This document shows positions 1 through 5,204 of a stretch of DNA of 5,993 nucleotides, piece by piece; position 1 is the first letter of the stretch; the number at the start of each line of letters is the position of its first letter. Source of the DNA: Coriobacteriia bacterium (lineage in GTDB: Bacteria; Actinomycetota; Coriobacteriia; Coriobacteriales; UBA8131). Under the pieces are notes generated by a model, which was not told the origin of the DNA, did no database searches, and was given only the letters and a program-made list of their open reading frames with translations. The translations under genes were made by a program, and so were the position numbers. The stretch spans positions 1 through 5,993 of the forward strand of contig WQXX01000070.1 of NCBI GenBank assembly GCA_009781535.1, read 5' to 3'.

Positions 1-323
1 ACAACACACGCACTCTACCTGCCATTCGCCTGATAGACCCCGGATCGAGCCCGGGGTGACACAAAAGGGCACGTCATTGCGAGACCTGTGCCAACAGGTC
101 GTGGCAATCCATACTGCAAGCTCACCTGAAAACACACGCACTCAACCTACCATTCGCCTGATAGACCCCGGATCGAGCCCGGGGTGACACAAACGGGCAC
201 GTCATTGCGAGACCTGTGCCAACAGGTCGTGGCAATCCATACTGCAAGCTCACCTGACAACACACGCACTCTACCTGCCATTCGCCTGATAGACCCCGGA
301 TCGAGCCCGGGGTGACACAAACG
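1..323. repeat. 128-bp tandem intergenic repeat, 2.5 copies
   Basis: Two full 128-bp units (1-128, 129-256) are followed by a 67-bp partial unit (257-323). Units 1 and 2 differ at only four places (positions 2, 16, 21 and 66 of the unit). The third copy matches unit 1 at the first three and unit 2 at the last. Each full unit carries two hairpins. One pairs CCCCGG with CCGGGG (38-43/51-56, again at 166-184 and 294-312). The other pairs GACCTGT with ACAGGTC around a 4-base loop, inside an outer ATTGC/GCAAT stem (76-108, again at 204-236). The array begins at base 1, so it probably continues to the left. The GTCATTGCGAG...GGCAATCC and GAGCCCGGGGTGAC cores resemble small palindromic intergenic elements I recall from many bacterial genomes. 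No gene is visible here, and a minus-strand 66-codon frame at 147-347 is made almost wholly of repeat sequence. Confidence 0.93.
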
Positions 324-394
324 ATACATACACTTTCTGGGCGACAACTTTGTTTATCCTATAACTCTCCCGCTAGACCCTTCGATTACGGGCT

Positions 395-414
395 TCGCCC
401 TACACTCAGGGCGA
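395..414 (-). terminator. GC-rich hairpin just after the glpK stop; possible terminator or 3' end stabiliser
   Basis: TCGCCCT (395-401) and AGGGCGA (408-414) form a perfect 7-bp stem with a 6-base loop, starting two bases beyond the glpK stop codon. An alternative small hairpin GGGC/GCCC (390-400) overlaps it and excludes it. No T-run follows in the direction of glpK transcription, so this is not a classical intrinsic terminator. It may instead protect the 3' end or be one more palindromic intergenic element, since the wording CCCTTCGATTACGGG...CTCAGGGCGAC resembles a dispersed repeat type seen elsewhere. The stretch between this hairpin and the tandem repeat (324-389) shows no gene and no other structure that I can see. 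Confidence 0.4.
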
Positions 415-416
415 CG

Positions 417-1955
417 TTACGAGCTGCGGGTGCGTTCGACTGCCTCCGCCCAGCCATCTAAAAGACTGACTCTTGTGTGCTCGGGCATGCACGGCATGAA
501 GTACATATCGGACGAGTGGAGGCTTTTAAGCTCGTCGACATCCTTCCAAAAGCCGGTGTACAAGCCTGCTAGATATGCCGCACCCAAAGCTGTCGTCTCG
601 ATATTCGTTGGCCGGGCAAGCTGCTTGTTGAGAATATCACTTTGGAACTGCATGAGGAAGTTATTGGTTGACGCCCCGCCATCAACATGAAGCACGCTGA
701 TGGACTGGCAGGCGTCTGCCTCCATCGCGCTCACCAAGTCGTGCACCTGGTAGGCAAGCGACTCAAGCGACGCCCGGACGATGTGCGTGCGCTCCGCTCC
801 CCGCGTAAGCCCGTAGATCGCACCGCGGGCTTGCGCATCCCAGTAGGGCGCGCCCAGCCCGGTAAAGGCAGGCACCACGTACACACCTGCGGTATCCTCG
901 ACACTGTACGCCAGCGCTTCGCTTTCCTGAACGGTTGTAAGAAGCCCGAGCTTGTCGCGCAGCCATTGGACAAGAGCGCCCGCCATGAACACGCTGCCCT
1001 CGAGCGCATACTCGATGTGTTGGGCGCCCGGCGCTGAAGCTGCGATGGTTGTTACCAGGTTGTTCTTTGAGGTGCAGGCTTTCTTTCCGGTATGCATAAG
1101 AAGAAAACAGCCCGTGCCATAGGTGTTCTTGGCCTCCCCCGGCTTAAAACAGCACTGCCCAAAAAGCGCAGCCTGCTGGTCGCCAGCAACCCCGCTGATA
1201 GGAACCTCTCCCACAATGCTTTGCTGAGACGTCATGCCAAAGTTGCTCGATGAGGGCTGGACGCTTGGCAGCATCGAAAGCGGTACACCGAAAAGGTCGC
1301 ACAGCCACTCGTCCCAACAGCCCCGATGGATGTCAAAGAGCATCGTGCGGCTTGCATTAGTCACGTCAGTCGCGTGGACCTCGCCTTGCGTCAGCGACCA
1401 GATGAGCCAGGTGTCGATTGTGCCAAAGGCGAGCTTTCCTGCCTTGGCAAGCTCATGCGCCCCTGGCACCGCGTCAAGTATCCATTTGATCTTGCTTGCC
1501 GAGAAATATGCATCGGGCAGCAGGCCGGTGGTTTTGGTGATACGTTCTGCTACCTCCGGGTCTGAGCACAGCTCGTCGATGATCTGGGTGGTGCGTCGGC
1601 ATTGCCAAACGATGGCGTTATGGATGGGCGCGCCCGTTTCGCGATTCCATACCACCGTGGTCTCGCGCTGGTTGGTGATGCCGATACAGGCGACCTCGCC
1701 CGGTTTGACGGAATTCGTAACGAGGAGATTGGTTAAAGCCCCCAGTTGGGAGGACAATATCTCGAGCGGGTCATGCTCCACCCAGCCTGGCTGCGGATAG
1801 ATCTGCGGGAAGAACTGCTGGTTGATACCGCATACGGTACCTTTCCTGTCGATGAGTAGCGCGCGCGACGAAGAGGTGCCCTGATCCAGAGCAACAACAT
1901 ACTTCTTGGTTGTGGTCTTTGCGGTTGTTCTTGCAGCGGCCTTTGCTTCGAGCAT
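417..1955 (-). CDS. glpK: Glycerol kinase
   Basis: This cytosolic FGGY-family kinase makes sn-glycerol 3-phosphate from glycerol and ATP. It has 512 residues, full length for the family (about 500). Visible landmarks are the N-terminal phosphate loop ALDQGTSSSR (residues 22-31), NQRET with Arg97 and Glu98 that bind glycerol, Tyr150 in DAYFSASK, the signature FGTIDTWLIW (177-186), and GVAGDQQAALFGQ with catalytic Asp259 and Gln260. Further on come NTYGTGCF (277-284), TGLGAPYWD (365-373), VDGGASTNNF (424-433, adenine side) and ALGAAYLAG (456-464). The ATG at 1955 is supported by AAAGGAG (1962-1968) six bases upstream. Compared with the E. coli protein it has about 14 extra N-terminal residues rich in Ala, Thr and Lys. 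The activation-loop histidine phosphorylated by HPr in Firmicutes enzymes (YHFFG type) appears replaced by Ser246, so PTS control by that route is unlikely. It lies 56 bp behind the hydrolase gene, possibly in the same transcript. No glpF or glpD is visible. Confidence 0.98.
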   Translation of the reverse strand: MLEAKAAARTTAKTTTKKYVVALDQGTSSSRALLIDRKGTVCGINQQFFPQIYPQPGWVEHDPLEILSSQLGALTNLLVTNSVKPGEVACIGITNQRETTVVWNRETGAPIHNAIVWQCRRTTQIIDELCSDPEVAERITKTTGLLPDAYFSASKIKWILDAVPGAHELAKAGKLAFGTIDTWLIWSLTQGEVHATDVTNASRTMLFDIHRGCWDEWLCDLFGVPLSMLPSVQPSSSNFGMTSQQSIVGEVPISGVAGDQQAALFGQCCFKPGEAKNTYGTGCFLLMHTGKKACTSKNNLVTTIAASAPGAQHIEYALEGSVFMAGALVQWLRDKLGLLTTVQESEALAYSVEDTAGVYVVPAFTGLGAPYWDAQARGAIYGLTRGAERTHIVRASLESLAYQVHDLVSAMEADACQSISVLHVDGGASTNNFLMQFQSDILNKQLARPTNIETTALGAAYLAGLYTGFWKDVDELKSLHSSDMYFMPCMPEHTRVSLLDGWAEAVERTRSS

Positions 1956-1982
1956 GACTGACTCCTTTGGAACCTACAACAA

Positions 1983-2012
1983 CCCAGGTCGAGCCCGGGG
2001 TGACAAAACGAT
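1983..2012. repeat. Isolated fragment of the intergenic repeat between hydrolase and glpK
   Basis: Bases 1989-2004 (TCGAGCCCGGGGTGAC) are identical to the second half of the GC hairpin and its flank in the 128-bp unit. The following AAAACGAT matches copy 3 (to about 326) after a 2-base deletion. The left arm is altered, but CCCAGG/CCCGGG (1983-1988/1994-1999) can still fold into a 6-bp stem with one G-U pair in the sense of glpK. The element ends at the first base of the hydrolase stop codon. In a hydrolase-glpK transcript this hairpin would sit between the two genes, followed by a weakly T-rich stretch (TTGTTGT). It could modestly reduce or process the message ahead of glpK, which is inference only. 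Confidence 0.75.
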
Positions 2013-3154
2013 TAGTTACTGCTTTCCTGACGCGGATGAGAGAGCGCGGTCATCCAGCTCGCAAGGCCTGCGTATACGTCCTTCTTGCCCGTCTCGTTGA
2101 GAACCTCGTGGCGCATGTCGGTGTACAAAACGACGTCAACCTGCCGTACCCCGGCGTTCTTCAGAAGGCTGGCTGCCTTTTGCACCCCGGCGCCATTGGC
2201 TCCAACCGGATCGAGCGAGCCGGCAATAAAGAGAATGGGCAGGTCGCGCGGTACCTTTGCGGCATTTGCGGCAGTGGCAATCTCTGCGGTGATGTCGGTT
2301 AAAGCAACATACGCGCCGGCAGAGAAAGGAACCCCGCATAAAGGATCGGCGATATAGGCGTCGACGATAGCCTCGTCGGTGCAGAGCCAGTCGTAGTCGG
2401 TGCGTGCGTTTTTGATCTTCTTCGCATACGCGCCCGCTCCCAGGCCTTCGAGGAAGTCGCTTTTATACGTCTCGCCTTTCGACTTTGTAATACGTTTCGC
2501 GATTGTGTTGCCGATCTTGGAGAGCAGAATGGGTTGCTGCCCGCTGCCACATAGAATCGCTCCGGCAAGGCCCTGCGTATGATAGGTGATGTATGCTCTC
2601 ACGATGAAGCTACCCATTGAGTGCCCGAACATAAAGAACGGGAGTTGCTGCGAGAACCGCTCCTCGGTTGCCTCACTGATGAGGCTTCTCAGTTCATGTA
2701 CGTCCTCGATCAGTATGGTCTTCCCATTTTCTGCAGGGATGCAACTGAGCAACTCAGGGCTTGCGATGCTCTGTCCATGCCCAAGCATGTCGGCGGCGCC
2801 AACCACAAAACCCTGGCCTGCCAAAAAGCGCGCAAAGCCCTCGTAGCGGTTGATGTGTTCCTCCATACCATGGACAATCTGCACGATGGCTTTTGGCTTG
2901 ACGCCTTCGTTTGGCCTGACGCCCTCGCCGGGCTCGCAGCCTTTGCTTGGCTCGACGCCCCCGTTTGGCTCACTATCTTTGCTTGGCTCGACGCCCTCGC
3001 CGGATTCACTTACCTTTTCGGGTTCACTTCCCGCGCAGCCAACAGGCACCCACATACGTGCATTGATTTGAGTAACACCGTCTTGAGACAGAAAACTGAA
3101 CCTGATAGTTTCTACGCCTGAATCCGTTGTCGAGACTTTATCCTGCATGTCCAT
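2012..3154 (-). CDS. Alpha/beta hydrolase, monoacylglycerol lipase / lysophospholipase type (serine aminopeptidase S33-like fold)
   Basis: This is a 380-residue serine hydrolase that most resembles the Hydrolase_4 group (monoacylglycerol lipases, lysophospholipases PldB). Seen directly: the oxyanion-side motif VHGMEEHINRYEGFA (94-108), DMLGHGQS (122-129), the nucleophile elbow GHSMGS with Ser179, the acid Asp315 in AGSLDPVG, and His349 in DMRHEVLNE, giving a complete catalytic triad. No signal peptide or membrane segment is visible, so it is probably cytosolic. The start at 3154 has GGAGG (3162-3166) seven bases upstream. A second in-frame ATG two codons on is less well placed. Residues 41-88, between the first two strands of the fold, are an unusual run of hexapeptide repeats (separate entry). 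Without it the protein would be close to the usual family length. Its position ahead of glpK suggests that it supplies glycerol from acylglycerols. Substrate is not proven; a generic esterase is the main alternative. Confidence 0.92.
   Translation of the reverse strand: MDMQDKVSTTDSGVETIRFSFLSQDGVTQINARMWVPVGCAGSEPEKVSESGEGVEPSKDSEPNGGVEPSKGCEPGEGVRPNEGVKPKAIVQIVHGMEEHINRYEGFARFLAGQGFVVGAADMLGHGQSIASPELLSCIPAENGKTILIEDVHELRSLISEATEERFSQQLPFFMFGHSMGSFIVRAYITYHTQGLAGAILCGSGQQPILLSKIGNTIAKRITKSKGETYKSDFLEGLGAGAYAKKIKNARTDYDWLCTDEAIVDAYIADPLCGVPFSAGAYVALTDITAEIATAANAAKVPRDLPILFIAGSLDPVGANGAGVQKAASLLKNAGVRQVDVVLYTDMRHEVLNETGKKDVYAGLASWMTALSHPRQESSN
2891..3034 (-). repeat. 18-bp in-frame tandem repeat, eight units, inside the hydrolase gene
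   Basis: Eight consecutive 18-bp units encode the hexapeptides AGSEPE, KVSESG, EGVEPS, KDSEPN, GGVEPS, KGCEPG, EGVRPN and EGVKPK (residues 41-88), with loose consensus xGVEPS. Two sub-types alternate, so a 36-bp higher-order period is also visible: GCTTGGCTCGACGCC at 2945 and 2981, and a variant at 2909. The outer units are more diverged. The segment is acidic, rich in Gly, Pro, Ser and Glu, and presumably disordered. It sits between strand-like VTQINARMWVPVG and AIVQIVHG, so the fold could tolerate it as an exposed loop. Confidence 0.9.
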
Positions 3155-3184
3155 TATCTTGCCTCCAAATCTTTGACCAAGGCT

Positions 3185-3208
3185 TGAGTGTAAGGCTAAT
3201 TATACTCA
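3185..3208 (-). promoter_or_regulatory. Candidate hydrolase promoter (-10 TATAAT) inside an imperfect palindrome
   Basis: On the minus strand TATAAT (3199-3204) is a perfect -10 box 44 bases ahead of the hydrolase ATG. No convincing -35 box is found at 16-18 bases; TTGGTC at 3225-3230 would need a 20-base spacer. The -10 box lies within a 24-base inverted repeat, TGAGTATAA-N6-TTACACTCA, with eight of nine arm positions matching, which is a typical operator geometry. The one mismatch is an A-C pair in the sense RNA and no T-run follows, so it reads more as a protein binding site than as a hipA terminator. Confidence 0.45.
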
Positions 3209-3215
3209 CATGAAA

Positions 3216-4601
3216 TCATTCTTCGACCAAAGGAGAACCAAATAGAGCCATCTGTTCTGCGATTGTTTCTGCGATATGCGTGCTCGCCTCAGATGATACC
3301 CCCGCTTGTCGCGCGTAATCCGGCCAACAGCTCAACACAGAAATATTATTTTTAAGTACCTGACAGGCATAGGGAACCTGATACGTGTTGGCAAATTGAC
3401 GCAGATCCTTGTTGGTAATCTTGCTGTACTTGCCATCAAGACCCATAAGATGTTCCCGCAACCACTTGTTTTGGGGGTTGTAGGCAAAAGTAATATCATA
3501 CGCTGGCGCTAGACGCCAGACGCCCGAATAATCCATAAGAAAGGAGAAGTTCTTGCTGTGGTCGTCGCAGTTGGCAGCCATGAAATTGAATGCCATTCGT
3601 CTAAAAGCCTCGGTTTTTGCTTCATCTCCCAAAGCAAGACGCCCAATAACCGCAAAAAGGGATGCGTAATCATTGGCATGTAAAAGATTGAAGTCGATGT
3701 TATCCATTGCGCAGAGGCTTTGAAGATGCAGTTTTTGCGTTAGCTTGTACCCTGGCGCATTTTCCGTTTCCTCATCATCGATGCGATCAAAACGACGTAT
3801 CATGAAATGAGCTCTGCCGTTCTCCTCCAGCAGGCGAGTTTCTGGCATCTGTATCCCTGCATCTTTCGCCATCAACGAGTAGGCGTATTCGATGCGCCCA
3901 TACTGCTGTGTTCTCCCCAGTCCTGGTTTTATGCCATGCCCTGTTTCTTGGTCAAGCTCTGGGTCTTTGCCAACGCCGTCGAACTTTATTAGCCACGATT
4001 CCTTACCAGCTTCCGGCCGATGCCCAGCTGTTAACTCCTCCGTATGGGGGTCGATATTGATGACAGCTTTGGCTCTTGCTCCACCAGCGCTGACTCCAAC
4101 AGACAACAGGCTCTGCAACGCTTTTTTCGAGTCTTTGTCACTCGCGAGGTTCCCATGGATCGCATCGCGAGCTGCCGAGACCAGCTCCGCAACATCAAGC
4201 ATCGCACTTGGCTCTTTGCCGAGAGAGAACGCCGGCTTGAATTCCAGAGCTCCCATAGCTCTGTCGGCAACATAAGCAAGACGGTCAAGTGGAGTGATTT
4301 CTGCAGATGTCACCCCCAGTTGTGCAAGATGCGCATTGACAAGAGTGTTGCCAAAATGGTCAGGAAGCGCGTCGGCTATAGCCGGAGGCAGCCCGTACCA
4401 GGTGCTCTTTGAGATGTTGCGAAAAACCTGTGCACCTGGTTTGAGTGGCAAATGTAGAGGGCTGATGGAAAACCCTTGCTTGAGCCATTCAGGGTAATAC
4501 TCAAATGCATACGAGCTCTTTACTCCTGGCTCAGCGGCTACGACGCCGACCTTCTTTCCATACAGCGAGACCTCTATCGCTTCAACATGTTTAAAGGCCA
4601 T
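3216..4601 (-). CDS. hipA: HipA-family serine/threonine kinase toxin of a type II toxin-antitoxin module
   Basis: This is a 461-residue HipA-like protein kinase (E. coli HipA has 440). In E. coli HipA phosphorylates glutamyl-tRNA synthetase and stops translation; the target here is unknown. The N-terminal part (about 9-125) matches the Couple_hipA region, with VSLYGKKVGVV and the LPDHFGN segment. The kinase part has the phosphate-loop region VSAGGARAKA (170-179), where Ser171 aligns by eye with the autophosphorylated Ser150 of E. coli HipA. It also has the ATP-contacting Lys206 in WLIKFD, MIRRFDR (267-273), the catalytic DxHxKN motif (Asp346, His348, Lys350, Asn351) and the metal-binding Asp369 in LAPAYDIT. 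All key residues are present, so the toxin looks active. The start ATG lies inside the end of hipB (11-bp overlap, different frame), with GGAGGA (4607-4612) five bases upstream, pointing to translational coupling. No terminator was found behind it. Confidence 0.95.
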   Translation of the reverse strand: MAFKHVEAIEVSLYGKKVGVVAAEPGVKSSYAFEYYPEWLKQGFSISPLHLPLKPGAQVFRNISKSTWYGLPPAIADALPDHFGNTLVNAHLAQLGVTSAEITPLDRLAYVADRAMGALEFKPAFSLGKEPSAMLDVAELVSAARDAIHGNLASDKDSKKALQSLLSVGVSAGGARAKAVINIDPHTEELTAGHRPEAGKESWLIKFDGVGKDPELDQETGHGIKPGLGRTQQYGRIEYAYSLMAKDAGIQMPETRLLEENGRAHFMIRRFDRIDDEETENAPGYKLTQKLHLQSLCAMDNIDFNLLHANDYASLFAVIGRLALGDEAKTEAFRRMAFNFMAANCDDHSKNFSFLMDYSGVWRLAPAYDITFAYNPQNKWLREHLMGLDGKYSKITNKDLRQFANTYQVPYACQVLKNNISVLSCWPDYARQAGVSSEASTHIAETIAEQMALFGSPLVEE

Positions 4602-5052
4602 GTTCGTCCTCCGCTTTTATGGAGGTGTCTGTGGAGTTTCTAATAGAGGTGTCTGCGCGATTTCCAATGGGGCTGCCTGCGCTGGTTTTTGCGGAGGTGT
4701 CTGCGCTGGTTTTTGCGGAGGTGTCTGCGTGATTTCCAATGGGGCTGACTACGCGGGTTCGCGAAACACGCTGCGGACGAGCAACCTTCCTTTGGGTCTC
4801 TCTGAATACTGCAATGGGGCTGAACTCTTTGGAGCTCTCATGCCATTCTGTGAATACCCGCATTTCTCCAATTACCGTAAGGACTTTTATCATGGTGCGT
4901 AAAGTCGAGCCTCTTCCCAGCTCAAGGTTGCGAACCGCGGTCGGTGACAGATTCGCGCGCGCAGCCACGTCCTCTAACGAGAAGCCGTTACGGATTCTCG
5001 CTTGACGTATCGTTGCGCCAATCTCTGCTTCTTCATGTATGGCATCATACAT
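4591..5052 (-). CDS. hipB: HipB-like XRE-family antitoxin with a repetitive C-terminal tail
   Basis: This is a 153-residue DNA-binding antitoxin, expected to bind and inhibit HipA and to repress the hipBA promoter. Residues about 11-70 form a Cro/C1-type helix-turn-helix domain (IGATIRQARIRNGFSLEDVA, then RANLSPTAVRNLELGRG). A following stretch with SPIAVFRE (78-85) resembles the linker often seen in HipB-like proteins of this type. Residues 103-150 are six octapeptide repeats (separate entry), so the protein is much longer than E. coli HipB (88 residues). The gene precedes hipA, the usual antitoxin-first order, and its last codons EHGL and stop overlap the hipA start. The ATG at 5052 has only a weak AGGA (5062-5065) nine bases upstream, weaker than the GGAGGA of hipA. 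The gene symbol is by family and position. A stand-alone XRE regulator is unlikely given the overlap. Confidence 0.92.
   Translation of the reverse strand: MYDAIHEEAEIGATIRQARIRNGFSLEDVAARANLSPTAVRNLELGRGSTLRTMIKVLTVIGEMRVFTEWHESSKEFSPIAVFRETQRKVARPQRVSRTRVVSPIGNHADTSAKTSADTSAKTSAGSPIGNRADTSIRNSTDTSIKAEDEHGL
4603..4746 (-). repeat. 24-bp in-frame tandem repeat, six units, forming the antitoxin tail
   Basis: The 24-bp period is exact. Units encode SPIGNHAD, TSAKTSAD, TSAKTSAG, SPIGNRAD, TSIRNSTD and TSIKAEDE (residues 103-150). GAGGTGTCTG recurs on the plus strand at 4622, 4646, 4694 and 4718, and related GGGCTG units sit at 4670 and 4742. SPIGN-type and TSAK-type units are interleaved, and the two SPIGN units are three periods apart. 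This suggests duplication of blocks as well as single units. The tail is rich in Ser, Thr, Ala, Asp and Lys, has no hydrophobic core and is probably disordered. Because the unit is 8 codons, gain or loss would leave the hipA overlap intact. Confidence 0.92.
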
Positions 5053-5204
5053 ATCGTGATATCCTGTCGCTGTATTCGAATTCTTTATACTCTGCTTTTA
5101 TATAGTTTATCACAATATTGCTGGTTATACTATTAATTTCCAGTTGTTATCTGCATTGTTTTTTACATTCATCCTGGCGCTTATCGGGCTATCTTGGAGC
5201 TTCT
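5053..5204 (-). promoter_or_regulatory. Mostly AT-rich gap upstream of hipB; probable hipBA promoter and operator region
   Basis: The stretch between tpiA and hipB is distinctly AT-rich from about 5071 to 5170. On the minus strand a candidate -10 TATAAA lies at 5084-5089, but the nearest -35-like hexamer TTGTGA (5110-5115) is 20 bases away, so the promoter call is weak. TTATACT occurs twice on the plus strand, at 5085 (as TTATACTC) and 5125 (as TTATACTA), 40 bases apart. TATCAC (5108-5113) and GTGATA (5056-5061) are inverted but far apart. One TATCC half-site (5060-5064) recalls the E. coli HipB operator (TATCC-N8-GGATA), but its partner is missing. No terminator with a T-run in the tpiA direction is visible, so read-through from tpiA is possible. 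Confidence 0.35.

Noticed and set aside
1..323. CRISPR array
   Set aside because: The period is 128 bp and the whole unit is conserved, with no short repeats separated by unique spacers, and no cas genes are present.
147..347. Minus-strand 66-codon open frame across the tandem repeat
   Set aside because: It consists almost entirely of repeat sequence, and the peptide merely repeats the unit in two frames. It is the kind of frame often mis-annotated as hypothetical in palindromic intergenic repeats.
1234..1800. Plus-strand 188-codon open frame
   Set aside because: It lies wholly antisense to the clearly real glpK, and its translation shows no recognisable domain.
2621..3121. Plus-strand 166-codon frame with Trp/Leu-rich repeats resembling membrane segments
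   Set aside because: It is antisense to the hydrolase; its periodic hydrophobic look is only the reverse reading of the 18-bp repeat.
4600..4902. Plus-strand 100-codon frame with Cys/Gly-rich repeats
   Set aside because: It is the complement of the antitoxin tail repeat. The opposite strand has the HTH domain, the hipA overlap and a ribosome binding site.
5060..5064. HipB operator of the E. coli type (TATCC-N8-GGATA)
   Set aside because: Only one TATCC half is present and no GGATA partner occurs at the required distance.
5121..5164. Possible plus-strand terminator (CTGG...CCAG followed by TTTTTT)
   Set aside because: The arms are only 4 bp with a 15-base loop, the T-run is 15 or more bases away, and no plus-strand gene precedes it.
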